A DNA stretch of 64,000 nt from Gnetum montanum (taxonomy: Eukaryota > Streptophyta > Gnetopsida > Gnetales > Gnetaceae), in contig MNCI01006577.1 in assembly GCA_015680685.1 (NCBI GenBank), positions 878,105 through 942,104 of the forward strand, read 5' to 3'. Of this stretch, positions 51,721-62,356 are shown piece by piece. Numbering within the stretch: the stretch's first letter is position 1; each line of letters begins with the position of its first letter. A program made the position numbers and the translations under genes. Under the pieces are notes generated by a model, which did not search any database, was not told the origin of the DNA, and saw nothing but the letters and a program-made list of their open reading frames with translations.

Positions 51721-52763
51721 GTTTCCACACGGTTTCACAATTTACACAAACCGAAAGGATATTAATATATATGACTTTTTTTTGTTTAAAAGTTTCAAAT
51801 TCACCAGCAGTGTCAACAAGTTCAGGGCCTTCAAGGTTATCTGCGGAGTTTCAGCCTTCATTAACCACCAATCAGAAGAGTATTTATAAGTGTAGTTTAC
51901 ATAAGTATTTTTTTAAAGTTGAACGTTGATATCTATTGTCTGCTCTTTGCCTCCTCTCATGCACCCGTTTTCTGTGATGTGAATTCTTTTCATTACAAAC
52001 AATTATGAAACTGGAAATAGTTTCATTCCACCCACCGAAAGATTTAACCATCTATGAAAAATTTACTTTCAATAGTCTCCTTGGCAAAATTCCTGTATCT
52101 ATATTTCAATATCTTAATTTCTGTATCATAGTATAATAATAATATTACTTTTTAGTTTTCCTCTTAACCTTGATTTAATAATAATCGGAGATTAGGCTTA
52201 CAATTATTAAATTGAATTGAAGATTAACTGCCCCCTAGCCTAGTAACATGTAACCCTGTCTTAATTTGCAGAAAGGTCCATTGTTCAAGTTTACATATGC
52301 TAGGAGGCATGGTTTCTGCATTTTGCAATGTATAGGCATTGCATTGAAACACTTAAATTTCTAGGATAGTGCTGGAACCAACTGGGACTTGTAAACAAGA
52401 AATTGCATGATGTAATGAAGTAAGCAATGCTCGACTAACCAACTACACAAAATGCATATGTGAGCAATATCAGTAGTAATGCAATATCTGCAAATTTGGT
52501 AAAAAAAAAAAAACCACATGATAGCCCCAAATATATTCAGCTAAAATCAAGCACTTTAATGTAAACATTAAAGACATAAATTGAAGCAAAATGTTATTCC
52601 ACTTCAATAACAAATTGCGTATAAGCACATTAATGGTCCCTACCAAAATTTGCAAGACATTATCAAAGTGGAGATATTTCATACTCTCTCAAGTGTCTTC
52701 TTACACAGTAATTTCTTCATCAAGCAAGCCTATAGTTTATGAGGCCTATTTCATGCAGCACAA

Positions 52764-55443
52764 TTACCTCGGCTCAATATCAGAAATCGAAGCAGTTGCA
52801 TTTGTGAAATGTTGGGTTGTTGGAGCTGAATATTCTGGTGTAGACCATTGAGTTTGTTCAACATTCTGGTTCAGAATCACAAATGCAGGTTGTGTTGGAA
52901 TTGGCAGAGTGACTGAGGCACTTGAAAGCATGAGCAGCACTGTTGACATTGGAGGTCTCAAAAATGGATCAACTTGTGTACATAAAAGTGCAACGTGAAT
53001 GCACCTTATGATCTCTTCCATACTACCTGTTGCCTTTACAACATCATCAACCATCATTGAAATCTTCCCTTTTTGGTATAGATTCCATGCCTGATGAGAT
53101 AAGGTTAAAGCTATCCCAATTAAAAACGTGAAAGATATTCTTCTGGATTTTTATCTCTTGAACACAAAGAAGGAAAAAAATAACCATGAGTTAAACAACC
53201 TACCCATCCTAAAAGGCTTGAAACACTCATTTCAGTGCCAAATTCACTGTTTTTTTTTCCGGTTACGATTTCTGCAACAAGAACACCAAAGCTGTATACA
53301 TCTGATTTGCTTGATAGCTGACCTTGCATTGCGTACTCTGGAGCCATATATCCACTGATGAAATAGAAAATTTCTTAAATTTGAAATCAATTGAATGATA
53401 TAATATAGCCATCAATGTACTCAATCCTTTAAATTTCTTAAATTTGAAATCAATTGAATGATATAATATAGCCATCAATGTACTCAATCCTTTAAAATTA
53501 CTTACTAGGTTCCAGCAACTCTGGTTTGAACATGACTTTGATTGTCTTGGAAAAGCCTTGCTAACCCAAAATCTGCAAGCTTGGCATCCAAATTTTCATC
53601 CAATAAAATATTATTTGCTTTGATATCTCGGTGGATAATTCTTAGTTTGCTGTCCTCGTGTAAATACTTAAGCCCTTTAGCTGTCCCTAAGATTATGTTG
53701 TATCGTTTCTCCCAATTTAGAAACTTTGCTTTTTGGGGATCTGTATTAAACGTTACAATAAATGACAGAAAAAGTAAGAGACTGTTGATTAGTGACCTCT
53801 CAAATTAAAAAGGTTATGCCATGTGTTTTAGAACTTGAAGAATATTGAAAATTTACCAAAAAGAATCTTGTCCAAACTCCCATTTGGTAAGAACTCATAC
53901 ACTAGGATCATGTGAGAGCCTTCCATGCAGCAACCAACCAAGTTTATGAGGTTCCGATGTTGAATTTTGGCAAGAAGATTTATTTCATTCATGAATTCTT
54001 GTTTTCCACGGGTTGATTGCAGGAATAGTCTTTTGGCAGCTACTACTTTTCCATTAAGTAGGGTTGCCTGTGAGTAAATATTGCCAATAAATTTCATTGT
54101 CCGTTAAAAATATTGTTACTGGATGCGTAAATGATATCATGGGTTCAAAAGAAATTGTAAACCACAAAAATGGAAAATTAAATTTAGATGACCTGGTAAA
54201 CTGCACCAAATCCTCCCTCTCCCACTTTAAGGTTTTCATCAAAATTATTGGTTGCAGCCTTCAAAGTCTCCATGTCAAACATAGTCATTTCATACCCATT
54301 TTCCAAATTATCCTGTCTCCTTCATGGCCCCTGTTTCAAGAGCTAGTCTTCTCCTGCTCCTGTATGCTAAAAATCCACAGCCCAGCAAAAGCAAAACTAC
54401 TAACAGAGATCCAACCGTGGCCAATATAATCACTGCCAACTTAGAAAGGTGTTTGTCTGCCAATCAGCAGGTTACAAAACTCAACATCTATTCTATGAAA
54501 TCGTGGAATAAGTTGTACTAACAGAGAGTATGGAATAATAATAGCTCTACTTACTTGAACCATGGGAGCTCAGAGCTGGAGCCGGAAGCTGTGGGGTTTT
54601 GGGCCGTGGAGGTGGAAGCTGTGAAGTTTTGGGCCGTGGGGGTGGAGAATGTATAGGGGCAGGCGGAGGAGGAGTTGCAGCGAAGAAAGGGTAGATCTCA
54701 TACCGAACCAAACAGCTACCTGCCACGGTTCTGGCTCCTTGTTTGCCCATTACATTTTTCTGCAGCACATCTAAGGCCTTGTAGAGACAAGTTCCACAAT
54801 CCTCCGCCGAGATGTCTCTCCAGCACTGCACAAATCCATAGATTGTGGTGTGTTCGGAGACATTAGATCCAAAGGCATAATTAGGGCGGGATCGTTGCAG
54901 AGCTTTTGTAATGAGATTGTTGAGCAACTGGTGAGCTGTCTTATCAAACACAGCAGCATCATCTGGGGCTTTGTCTACATTCCACATATACCAAACATCA
55001 CTTGTGTCAAGCACGCCTGTAAAATTGGAGTTGTCAAAGCGGAGAAAGCAATCATCGAACCAGGCCATTGCGGCAGTAGCGTTGGGGCAATTTGCAGGAG
55101 TGGAAATGACAGCATCCCGTGCACATGCATTGCACTGACTCGAACTGGTGCCTGCGTAGCACTGCAGAAGCCCATAAATTGCTGTTGTCGCTGAAGAATT
55201 TTGGCCAACTCCTCCTCTTGCAGTAGCAGCAGGAGCATACGAAGTTTTGTATGCTGCAGGCTGCGATGAAGAATTTCGCAATTCACCCAATACTCTTTGT
55301 AGATTTTTCTCTGTCAAGCTACCGCTGGTGTAATTTGCTTTATGATAGTTGCAGCTGGCAGCTCTAAAATCAGCTGCCCCATAATTTGCAAGAAAAGCAA
55401 AGACAAGGCAAAATGCCAGAGAGATTGCAGAGCTTGTGCTCAT
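52764..55443 (-). CDS. cysteine-rich receptor-like protein kinase (CRK), one apparent frameshift
   Basis: Six exons: 55443-54555, 54456-54193, 54067-53857, 53740-53506, 53354-53204, 53090-52764. All introns have GT/AG ends, about 691 codons. Residues 1-24 are a signal peptide. Two Gnk2/DUF26 domains carry C-x8-C-x2-C at Cys95/104/107 and Cys207/216/219. A Pro-rich stalk (258-290) and one membrane segment ([20 protein letters not shown]) with basic stop-transfer RSRRR follow. The kinase keeps the Gly loop (GEGGFGAVY), the Lys in [21 protein letters not shown] and GYMAPEY. CRKs are plasma-membrane Ser/Thr kinases linked to defence and redox signalling; Gnk2 was first described as a ginkgo antifungal protein. 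After MKET, near 54312-54313, the frame shifts by one base and gives an early stop; one surplus base in a short G run would explain it. It is either a pseudogene or a sequence error. The exon-2 donor (GTCATC) is weak. Confidence 0.88.
53371..53496. repeat. exact 63-bp tandem duplication inside CRK intron 4
   Basis: TTTCTTAAATTTGAAATCAA ... TACTCAATCCTTTAAA is present twice with a 63-bp period and no visible difference. It lies between exons 4 and 5 and does not touch the splice sites, so it should not alter the protein. Confidence 0.95.
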
Positions 55444-55475
55444 GGTGATGGAGTGGATGAATACATACGGGTTCA

Positions 55476-55490
55476 GGCTATATCATATAA
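55476..55490 (-). promoter_or_regulatory. TATA-like element of the CRK gene
   Basis: On the minus strand TTATATGATATAG lies about 35-47 bases upstream of the ATG at 55443. The position implies a short 5' leader. This is inference from sequence only. Confidence 0.4.
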
Positions 55491-55610
55491 CCAGTTAACA
55501 TTTCAAGAACGAATGGCCCGTGAGGGTCAAGTTCACGGGGTTCAACAAGTCCATCGTCCAGTGGCTGAGAAAAACTTGTAATTTTCTTGAATCCAAATAC
55601 GACCAGACTC

Positions 55611-55622
55611 TTGACTTGTCAA
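55611..55622. promoter_or_regulatory. palindromic W-box pair upstream of the CRK gene
   Basis: TTGACTTGTCAA contains the WRKY core TTGAC on both strands, about 170 bases upstream of the start codon. WRKY binding to W boxes is a known route for defence-induced CRK transcription. Occupancy here is inferred only. Confidence 0.45.
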
Positions 55623-55809
55623 ACCTGATCTTTGTCTGCCTTTAACCAAGAAATACAGCCACTAATATAAAAATTAAAAAACTTAGATAAAAATTTAAAA
55701 ATTCATGGTGGGGTCGGTAGGGTGGGTGTAGTAGAACCTGAACTAAGTGAGACCTTGATATACTCTACGATTTATAGAAATTTATAATTCAATGTTATCT
55801 AATACTAGC

Positions 55810-55833
55810 TTATATATATATATATATATATAT
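55810..55833. repeat. (TA)n microsatellite
   Basis: About twelve TA units in the distal upstream region of the CRK gene. Confidence 0.95.
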
Positions 55834-56539
55834 CTTTATCAATTCCCGCTGATTTTAACCAAGATATTTAAAAATGAAATCACTCATCCCTCCCCTCTGT
55901 TTCTCTACCACTTACTCTTAGTCAAGTTTGTTCTATCTTTGTTTGTTCATAGCATTTTTGAGAAATAAATCTTTGGCATAAATAAACCTTGCAGTCACTA
56001 AGATAAAGCCTTAATACTAACATCTTATTGTTACTTAGCAAATAGTGACTAAACAGCAATCCTAGACATACCAAACATCGCCAATGGAGATAGATGATGT
56101 TTCAGATGATGACTGTCTTAACAACTAGATGTAAATACAATGGTTACTGTGTTTTTAGAAAGATCCCTAATTTTTTTTGGAAACATAAAATGCATAAGCC
56201 ATTTCTGAAGTAGTTTGCAATCTTTCCATTTTTCCCTAGAATTTCTCTTTTTTGCGGTAAACATGAAGCAAGAGGTTCTCGGCGGTAGATTTGTACTTTG
56301 CAGCCACCGGCTCTAAGAGCTACTACCTCCTAATTTGGAATGAAAGCAACCAGCGAATCAAATGCCAAAGATTGCATAGCGTTTGTTCATGATGAAGCCC
56401 ATGAATATTCAGGTTACATAGACATGGTTAATGAGTGAGTGATGAACAACAAAGATGTGATGTTCTATGAATGATTTAAAAATTTTAGTTTCACCAACAA
56501 ATGAAAAGATTTTGAAACTGAAGCAGCAAGATTTTGAAA
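55834..56539. other. non-coding, one CRK-like trace
   Basis: AT-rich. 56280-56400 resembles a degraded antisense copy of the CRK signal-peptide region (for example 'tttgcagccaccggctctaagagctactac' and 'tttggaatgaaagcaa' against 55355-55395, followed by 'gttcatgatgaagcc'). This may be the ruined start of a second CRK copy. Confidence 0.4.
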
Positions 56540-57050
56540 TTAAAGCGTTCACCGGGAATAGTGAAATCAAAGACATCAATTAGAAAACAAAGAAACTAAA
56601 AACAGAAAACGGACTATTCTTTTAACAATACAATTGCACTAAGTAAAAGTAACTAGAAAAAGGATAACAAAAAGTATCCCGTAAAAGAATTAAAAAAAAT
56701 AAAGTGTTTTTTTTTCTTGATTAAAGATACAGTTTTGTTTAAATAATTGTAAGAATTTTAGTTTCGCATAACAAACGGTCGGAATTGAACTAGACCCTAA
56801 CTCGTTTTATATGTCTTACCACTAAGTCACCGGTTGGGAGAATAAATCCAACAATTTTTTGAATAAAGTCTTATTTACGTAGTTGAAAAGGGGTCTCCAC
56901 TTATTTAAGAAAAGGTCCAAAAGATGCGGCCTTGCTGTTTAGACGTTACCGATTAGAGTAGATTTTGTAACAGGACAAACACTTGAAGTGGACTTCGCTT
57001 TCAATCTTTTCCATGAAAGGTGGGAAGCACTTACGCGGTTTCTGCAAGAT
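56540..57050 (+). repeat. right copy of the direct repeat flanking the CRK gene
   Basis: Ordered similarity to 51270-51720. It includes the tRNA-like segment, minus strand 56835-56780, with A-box-like GTGACTTAGTGGTAAG and B-box-like AGTTCAATTCC. It ends at 'aaaggtgggaagcacttac'. Confidence 0.75.
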
Positions 57051-57200
57051 GTGACGTGAAGAAATATCATCAAATTTGGTGGTGAGGTTTTTGTTTGCCA
57101 TCACTTTCTCTAATAGCATAGACTTTTCCCATGATAGGGAAGCACTTACGCGGTTTCTACAACACGATGATAAGGTTTTTGTTTGTCATCATGTAATGTA
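57019..57200. repeat. ~115-bp imperfect tandem duplication
   Basis: GGGAAGCACTTACGCGGTTTC occurs at 57022 and 57137, each followed by a 'ggtttttgtttgycatca' phrase. Confidence 0.8.
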
Positions 57201-57748
57201 TGAATGATGGCCCGCATGAGCTTTAACAATAAGCATACATGTTTTTGACTTTTTGACCTCAAACGCTGCACAGACGTGTATGTATCCACCCACCCACATT
57301 CTGTCGACATTTTAATGCCCAAGAAAAGTTCAATTGTCACCAGAAATTTGTGTTTACATGTATCTCGTCCACACAAAATTTAGGCTATTTTATGAGGTGG
57401 CTTCAGCTGTGCAGCAGAAACATACTAAAAAAATAATTTATAATATTTATTTGTTTTTTATAGGTTTTTGATTTCACCGATTCATTGATTAGTCACCCAA
57501 TTAAAAATTTTGCCCGTTTAGGATTTTTATAATAAATTTTGTTTTAAAAAAATTTAATAAATTTAAAAATCATTTTTGCAACTTTTAAATATAATTCAGC
57601 CTTATTCATAGATTTATCGTGATTCTTGAAACACACTAACACTTCACATATACGGACTATTTAAACACTGGTTTTCTTTAACGGCGTCTTTTTTCCAGGT
57701 AGTTTCCAGTGGCATTCTATATTCTACCAGACAGAAGATAAGCTCTCC
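57201..57748. other. AT-rich non-coding stretch
   Basis: No gene or RNA is recognised. Confidence 0.5.
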
Positions 57749-57980
57749 ATGTGCGTACACGACGGGTTGAATAATAAAGAGACAAGTTACCTTATCAACC
57801 AAAGACTTTGAAGAGCCAGTTTTCTCGTTGAATAGCAATATTTTAATTGCCAGTGAGTGCGTACATGACGGGTTGAATAATAAAGAGACAAGTTGCCTTA
57901 TCTAAGGACTTTGAAGAGCCTGTTTTCTTGTTGAATACCAATATTTTAATTGCCCGGGCGTACACGACGGGTTGAAAGGT
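57749..57980. repeat. ~100-106-bp tandem repeat, two copies plus a partial
   Basis: GCGTACACGACGGGTTGAA starts near 57753, 57859 and 57958. The first two continue through 'taataaagagacaagtt', 'actttgaagagcc' and 'atattttaattgcc'. Differences are few, so it is fairly recent. Confidence 0.9.
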
Positions 57981-58437
57981 GACTGATTTTTCATTAAATT
58001 CATTTCATTTCATCGTGATCTGATCGGTACCGCGTTATACTGGACCGTGGGCCTGATCGAGTGTTTTTGTTTACCAACGTATCCCGTAAGGCAAAGTTTG
58101 AAGTTGATTGGGACAAACAGCCTTCTATACACGATTGAATAATGCTGACCGTTCGTGAAAGGAAACCAACGTGGTGTAAACTACTCTTCAGGGTTTGCTG
58201 TTGGACTTTTCCTATCCTATGTGTTATTGGAATCAATTCCGTTCGTGATTTTGAATTACATTTCCATGCACTTTTTACGTATAATATACATTTATGCCTA
58301 TATTCTGGTATAGAGTGTCACAAAATAAGTATATAGATAGAAGCAATGATATTAAACTACTTGTTAATATATTTTACTTTTAAGATTTCATTTTAATATT
58401 TTAAGAGCAAGATTTATTTATAAATAGATGTGTTACT
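57981..58437. other. non-coding stretch
   Basis: Nothing recognised on either strand. Confidence 0.45.
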
Positions 58438-58800
58438 TATCAAGTTTCTTTGTTATTCTTGAAAATTTCAAAGTGTTGTGGAACATAATTACATGGTTTT
58501 ACAATTTTAATCTTAACATACTGAGATCATAGGTCATCATGCAATATTTTTATCAAGATTTAGATACTTTGATGCAAAGGTTGTTTTATTTATCAAGCTT
58601 CTTTTGCCATTCTTAAAAATTTCTGCAATTCCTTCAACAATTCAAAGTGTTGTGAAATAATGATTCTTATAATCACATACTTTTACAACACTAAATCTTG
58701 TCAAGCATATGACCGATCAATCTAACACACCAAGATCCAAGGTCATCAAGTAATGTTTTTGTCAAGATGTATACACTTTGATACATAGGCTAGTTTTAAG
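58438..58800. repeat. imperfect tandem duplication, ~150-200 bp unit
   Basis: Two diverged copies share 'ttatcaagyttcttt', 'attctt.aaaattt', 'ttcaaagtgttgtg', 'ttacatggttttacaa', 'aggtcatca.gcaat.tttt.tcaaga' and 'atactttgat'. Confidence 0.7.
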
Positions 58801-58913
58801 TTGAATATTATGCCAAAATAGTGATCAAATGCAATTAGCTTGACGTTAAACCAAGTTGCATATTGATTAAACTACTATTAAGGTATCCTTTATCTCATAT
58901 TTGATGACCTTTG

Positions 58914-59773
58914 ATGAGCGGCAGGTACCCCTATGCCCAACCATATGAATCACAAACATTCACGCATGATCCAGTCGGATTCTGTGGATGGAACTAGTTG
59001 TGACATCTAGATTATTAAGCATTGATCGCAGAACGTCTTCCCACTTGGACTAGTGGTAGCTTTGTCATGTATGGTTTAATCCAAAGTGAAGCATATGATA
59101 ATTGATGTTGTTGCAGCCTTATGCTAATCTTAACAGTAATGAAGAAATTAATTATTTAATCTAACTAACAACAAGAAGGTAAATCTAAACTAGCCTAGAG
59201 AGATGAGCATCTGGTCCTAGTTCACTGTACACGTCTTGGGCTCATGTAATCATTATTAAGATTACCAAGCCTTATGCTACTAGGCAAACTAGCAATAACA
59301 CTACTGGGATTACCAAACGATTACACTTAAATGCTCCAAACCAGTTGTACTCATTTTGCTTTACTAATGAATAAGAAAGTAAAGTACTTGGAAATGTAAA
59401 TGATTAAACTAAGAAAATAGTGAAAACTATGCTAAGTAAAATAGTAAAACTAAGTGGATGCTGCAATGATGAAAAGCAATCTTGATCTTTATTTTTGAAC
59501 ATGAACTATGTCCAAGTACACTTCACTCAAATAAAGATTTCATACAAATGATCAACACCATATTGTAGGCATTCACTTTATCGCTAAAGTTAGGAAAACA
59601 AATTGCAAGAGTTTAGCTAAGGATGGAATGAAAAGTTCTTCAGATCATGACCCCAAGTAATGTATTTATCGGTAGGCACACATCCCACAATATCAAATAT
59701 CTGATGATGTAGCAAGTGCTCTGATATAGGGGCCAAAATATTGGGTATTCGATATTGGGGATCTGATATCTTA
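58914..59773 (-). mobile_element. minus-strand LTR related to the nested element at 28-34 kb
   Basis: Read on the minus strand it contains an AATAAAGATCAAGATTG polyadenylation region after a 'gagtg..gtgtacttggaca' phrase, the 'ttgtaatcccagtagtgtt' region, 'actagtccaagtgggaagac', 'tctagatgtcacaactagtt' and the 3' end CCTGCCGCTCATCA. This is the same order as 28390-29042 and 33658-34186. The 5' edge in U3 is unclear; a TATA-like GATAAATACA lies near 59665. Confidence 0.7.
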
Positions 59774-59977
59774 GTGATGAGCAACGAGGTACCCCTACAC
59801 TCAACCATACGAATACGAGCGTTTTACACACGATCCAGTCAAATTCCAAGGACTAAGTGCTTATGCGCCCTTGTGGAACAAGGATGGGTTGGTTGATCGT
59901 TGTCTTCCTAAGCTTACCTATATGTCACAATTGTATGGTTAAGTAAGCTTGAGGCATATGATTTTTATAGCTTTTAT
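59774..59977 (-). mobile_element. second LTR end in tandem, truncated at an N
   Basis: TGATGAGCAACGAGGTACCCC at 59774 repeats the LTR terminus at 58914 and continues for about 200 bp of LTR-like sequence ('actcaaccatacgaatacgagcg', 'cacgatccagtc') before the N at 59978. Two LTR ends therefore lie in tandem, about 860 bp apart, on the minus strand. Confidence 0.7.
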
Positions 59978-59978
59978 N

Positions 59979-61668
59979 ATCTAGTAACCTTGCATCAACA
60001 CACTTATCCAATCCATCCACTTGAAGCAATAAGAATGCTTCCACAAAGAGTTACCACCATTCTAAGAAGAGCAAAATGGAGAAGCAGGAAGCAAGAAAGG
60101 GCCTTAGTTAGAAGGAATCTTTACGCATGGGTAACATGGAGAGGAGAGAATGGAATAGGAAGAAAGATGGAGAGGAGAGAATGGAATGGAATCCCAAGAA
60201 CAAGGTTGTGTAAAGTCCTTTGTGTATTTTATGGTTAATGTGACTGAGTAGAACTCATCCCAAATCCAAACTCAAACAAACCACATCTAGTAACCTTGCA
60301 TCAACACACTTATCCAATCCATCCACTTGAAGCAATAAGAATGCTTCCACAAAGAGTTACCACCATTCTAAGAAGAGCAAAATGGAGAAGCAGGAAGCAA
60401 GAAAGGGCCTTAGTTAGAAGGAATCTTTACGCATGGGTAACATGGAGAGGAGAGAATGGAATAGGAAGAAAGATGGAGAGGAGAGAATGGAATGGAATCC
60501 CAAGAACAAGGTTGTGTAAAGTCCTTTGTGTATTTTATGGTTAATGTGACTGAGTAGAACTCATCCCAAATCCAAACTCAAACAAACCACATCTAGTAAC
60601 CTTGCATCAACACACTTATCCAATCCATCCACTTGAAGCAATAAGAATGCTTCCACAAAGAGTTACCACCATTCTAAGAAGAGCAAAATGGAGAAGCAGG
60701 AAGCAAGAAAGGGCCTTAGTTAGAAGGAATCTTTACGCATGGGTAACATGGAGAGGAGAGAATGGAATAGGAAGAAAGATGGAGAGGAGAGAATGGAATG
60801 GAATCCCAAGAACAAGGTTGTGTAAAGTCCTTTGTGTATTTTATGGTTAATGTGACTGAGTAGAACTCATCCCAAATCCAAACTCAAACAAACCACATCT
60901 AGTAACCTTGCATCAACACACTTATCCAATCCATCCACTTGAAGCAATAAGAATGCTTCCACAAAGAGTTACCACCATTCTAAGAAGAGCAAAATGGAGA
61001 AGCAGGAAGCAAGAAAGGGCCTTAGTTAGAAGGAATCTTTACGCATGGGTAACATGGAGAGGAGAGAATGGAATAGGAAGAAAGATGGAGAGGAGAGAAT
61101 GGAATGGAATCCCAAGAACAAGGTTGTGTAAAGTCCTTTGTGTATTTTATGGTTAATGTGACTGAGTAGAACTCATCCCAAATCCAAACTCAAACAAACC
61201 ACATCTAGTAACCTTGCATCAACACACTTATCCAATCCATCCACTTGAAGCAATAAGAATGCTTCCACAAAGAGTTACCACCATTCTAAGAAGAGCAAAA
61301 TGGAGAAGCAGGAAGCAAGAAAGGGCCTTAGTTAGAAGGAATCTTTACGCATGGGTAACATGGAGAGGAGAGAATGGAATAGGAAGAAAGATGGAGAGGA
61401 GAGAATGGAATGGAATCCCAAGAACAAGGTTGTGTAAAGTCCCTTGTGTATTTTATGGTTAATGTGACTGAGTAGAACTCATCCCAAATCCAAACTCAAA
61501 CAAACCACATCTAGTAACCTTGCATCAACACACTTAACTAATCCATCCACTTGAAGCAATAAGAATGCTTCCACAAAGAGTTACCACCATTCTAAGAAGA
61601 GCGAAATGGAGAAGCAGGAAGCAAGAAAGGGCCTTAGTTAGAGGGAATATTTACGCATGGGTAACATG
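59979..61668. repeat. 306-bp tandem array, 5.5 nearly identical copies
   Basis: Units start ATCTAGTAACCTTGCATCAA at 59979, 60285, 60591, 60897, 61203 and 61509. The first five differ at only one site that I noticed (T to C near 61442). The last copy is half length and has a handful of changes, as edge copies often do. The unit length is a multiple of three, so an 82-codon open frame repeats in every copy. That frame has no ATG at its start (it begins TTG; the first ATG leaves 67 codons) and no recognisable domain. The array abuts an N at 59978, so the real copy number may be larger. Confidence 0.97.
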
Positions 61669-62356
61669 TCTTTCCAATTCCATAACTAGTGCTTGTAGCC
61701 CATATTGATTTATTATTTCTAAGGGGTGTGCTTTGAATTCTCACTTTTCTCTCTATTTTTTTTGTATGAGAACCACACCATGCAAAGACTTATTTTTATT
61801 TACTCGGCTTCTTGATATTTGAACAATGTTAGAATGGTGAAAAACCCAAGAAAAAGCATCCAAGAACCCAAAAGAATGGCTAGCAAAAATGTATCGAATC
61901 CCCTTAAAGTCACACCCTTCTCATCCTTTGAGTCTTTCCTTGGTTTGAAAAATACCTAGCCATCAAATCATTAACAAGTTTACTTAGAAAAAAAGGGACT
62001 ATACAATTTGAAGCTAAAGGAGACCATAGAGTTGTATGGATGAGTGGACGGCATGGACTCATTACCTATTTTACCAAAAGAACCATACCTTAATATCAGC
62101 ATCATAATTCAAAGGTAAAAACCAAACATTAACAATCAATATGATATAATGGAATCCACCATCATGAGCACTTATTGGATGAAAAATAAAAGTAAATCAA
62201 GCAAACAAAGAAATAGTAAAAACATGAATGATGGTGTAAAAAAATAATAAGAAAAGTTGGAAAAATGTGTAAAAAAAAAGTGTGTAAAACAAAAATTCAA
62301 AAAGAATTGAGGGCCTAAAATGATTATCATAGTTGTCCATCTTCCCCATGACTGAG
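61669..62356. other. non-coding region between array and integrase end
   Basis: Likely the 3' untranslated part of the minus-strand element. No env-like or other ORF is recognised. Confidence 0.5.

Noticed and set aside
53263-53487. 74-codon frame with an internal sequence duplication
   Set aside because: It covers CRK intron 4 and reflects the 63-bp intron duplication.
54675-55286. Open frames antisense or frame-shifted within CRK exon 1
   Set aside because: They are shadows of the GC-richer true exon, whose frame has the signal peptide and spaced cysteines.
59990-61462. Five repeated 82-codon ORFs as a gene family
   Set aside because: They begin at TTG, have no known domain and simply repeat with the 306-bp array unit.
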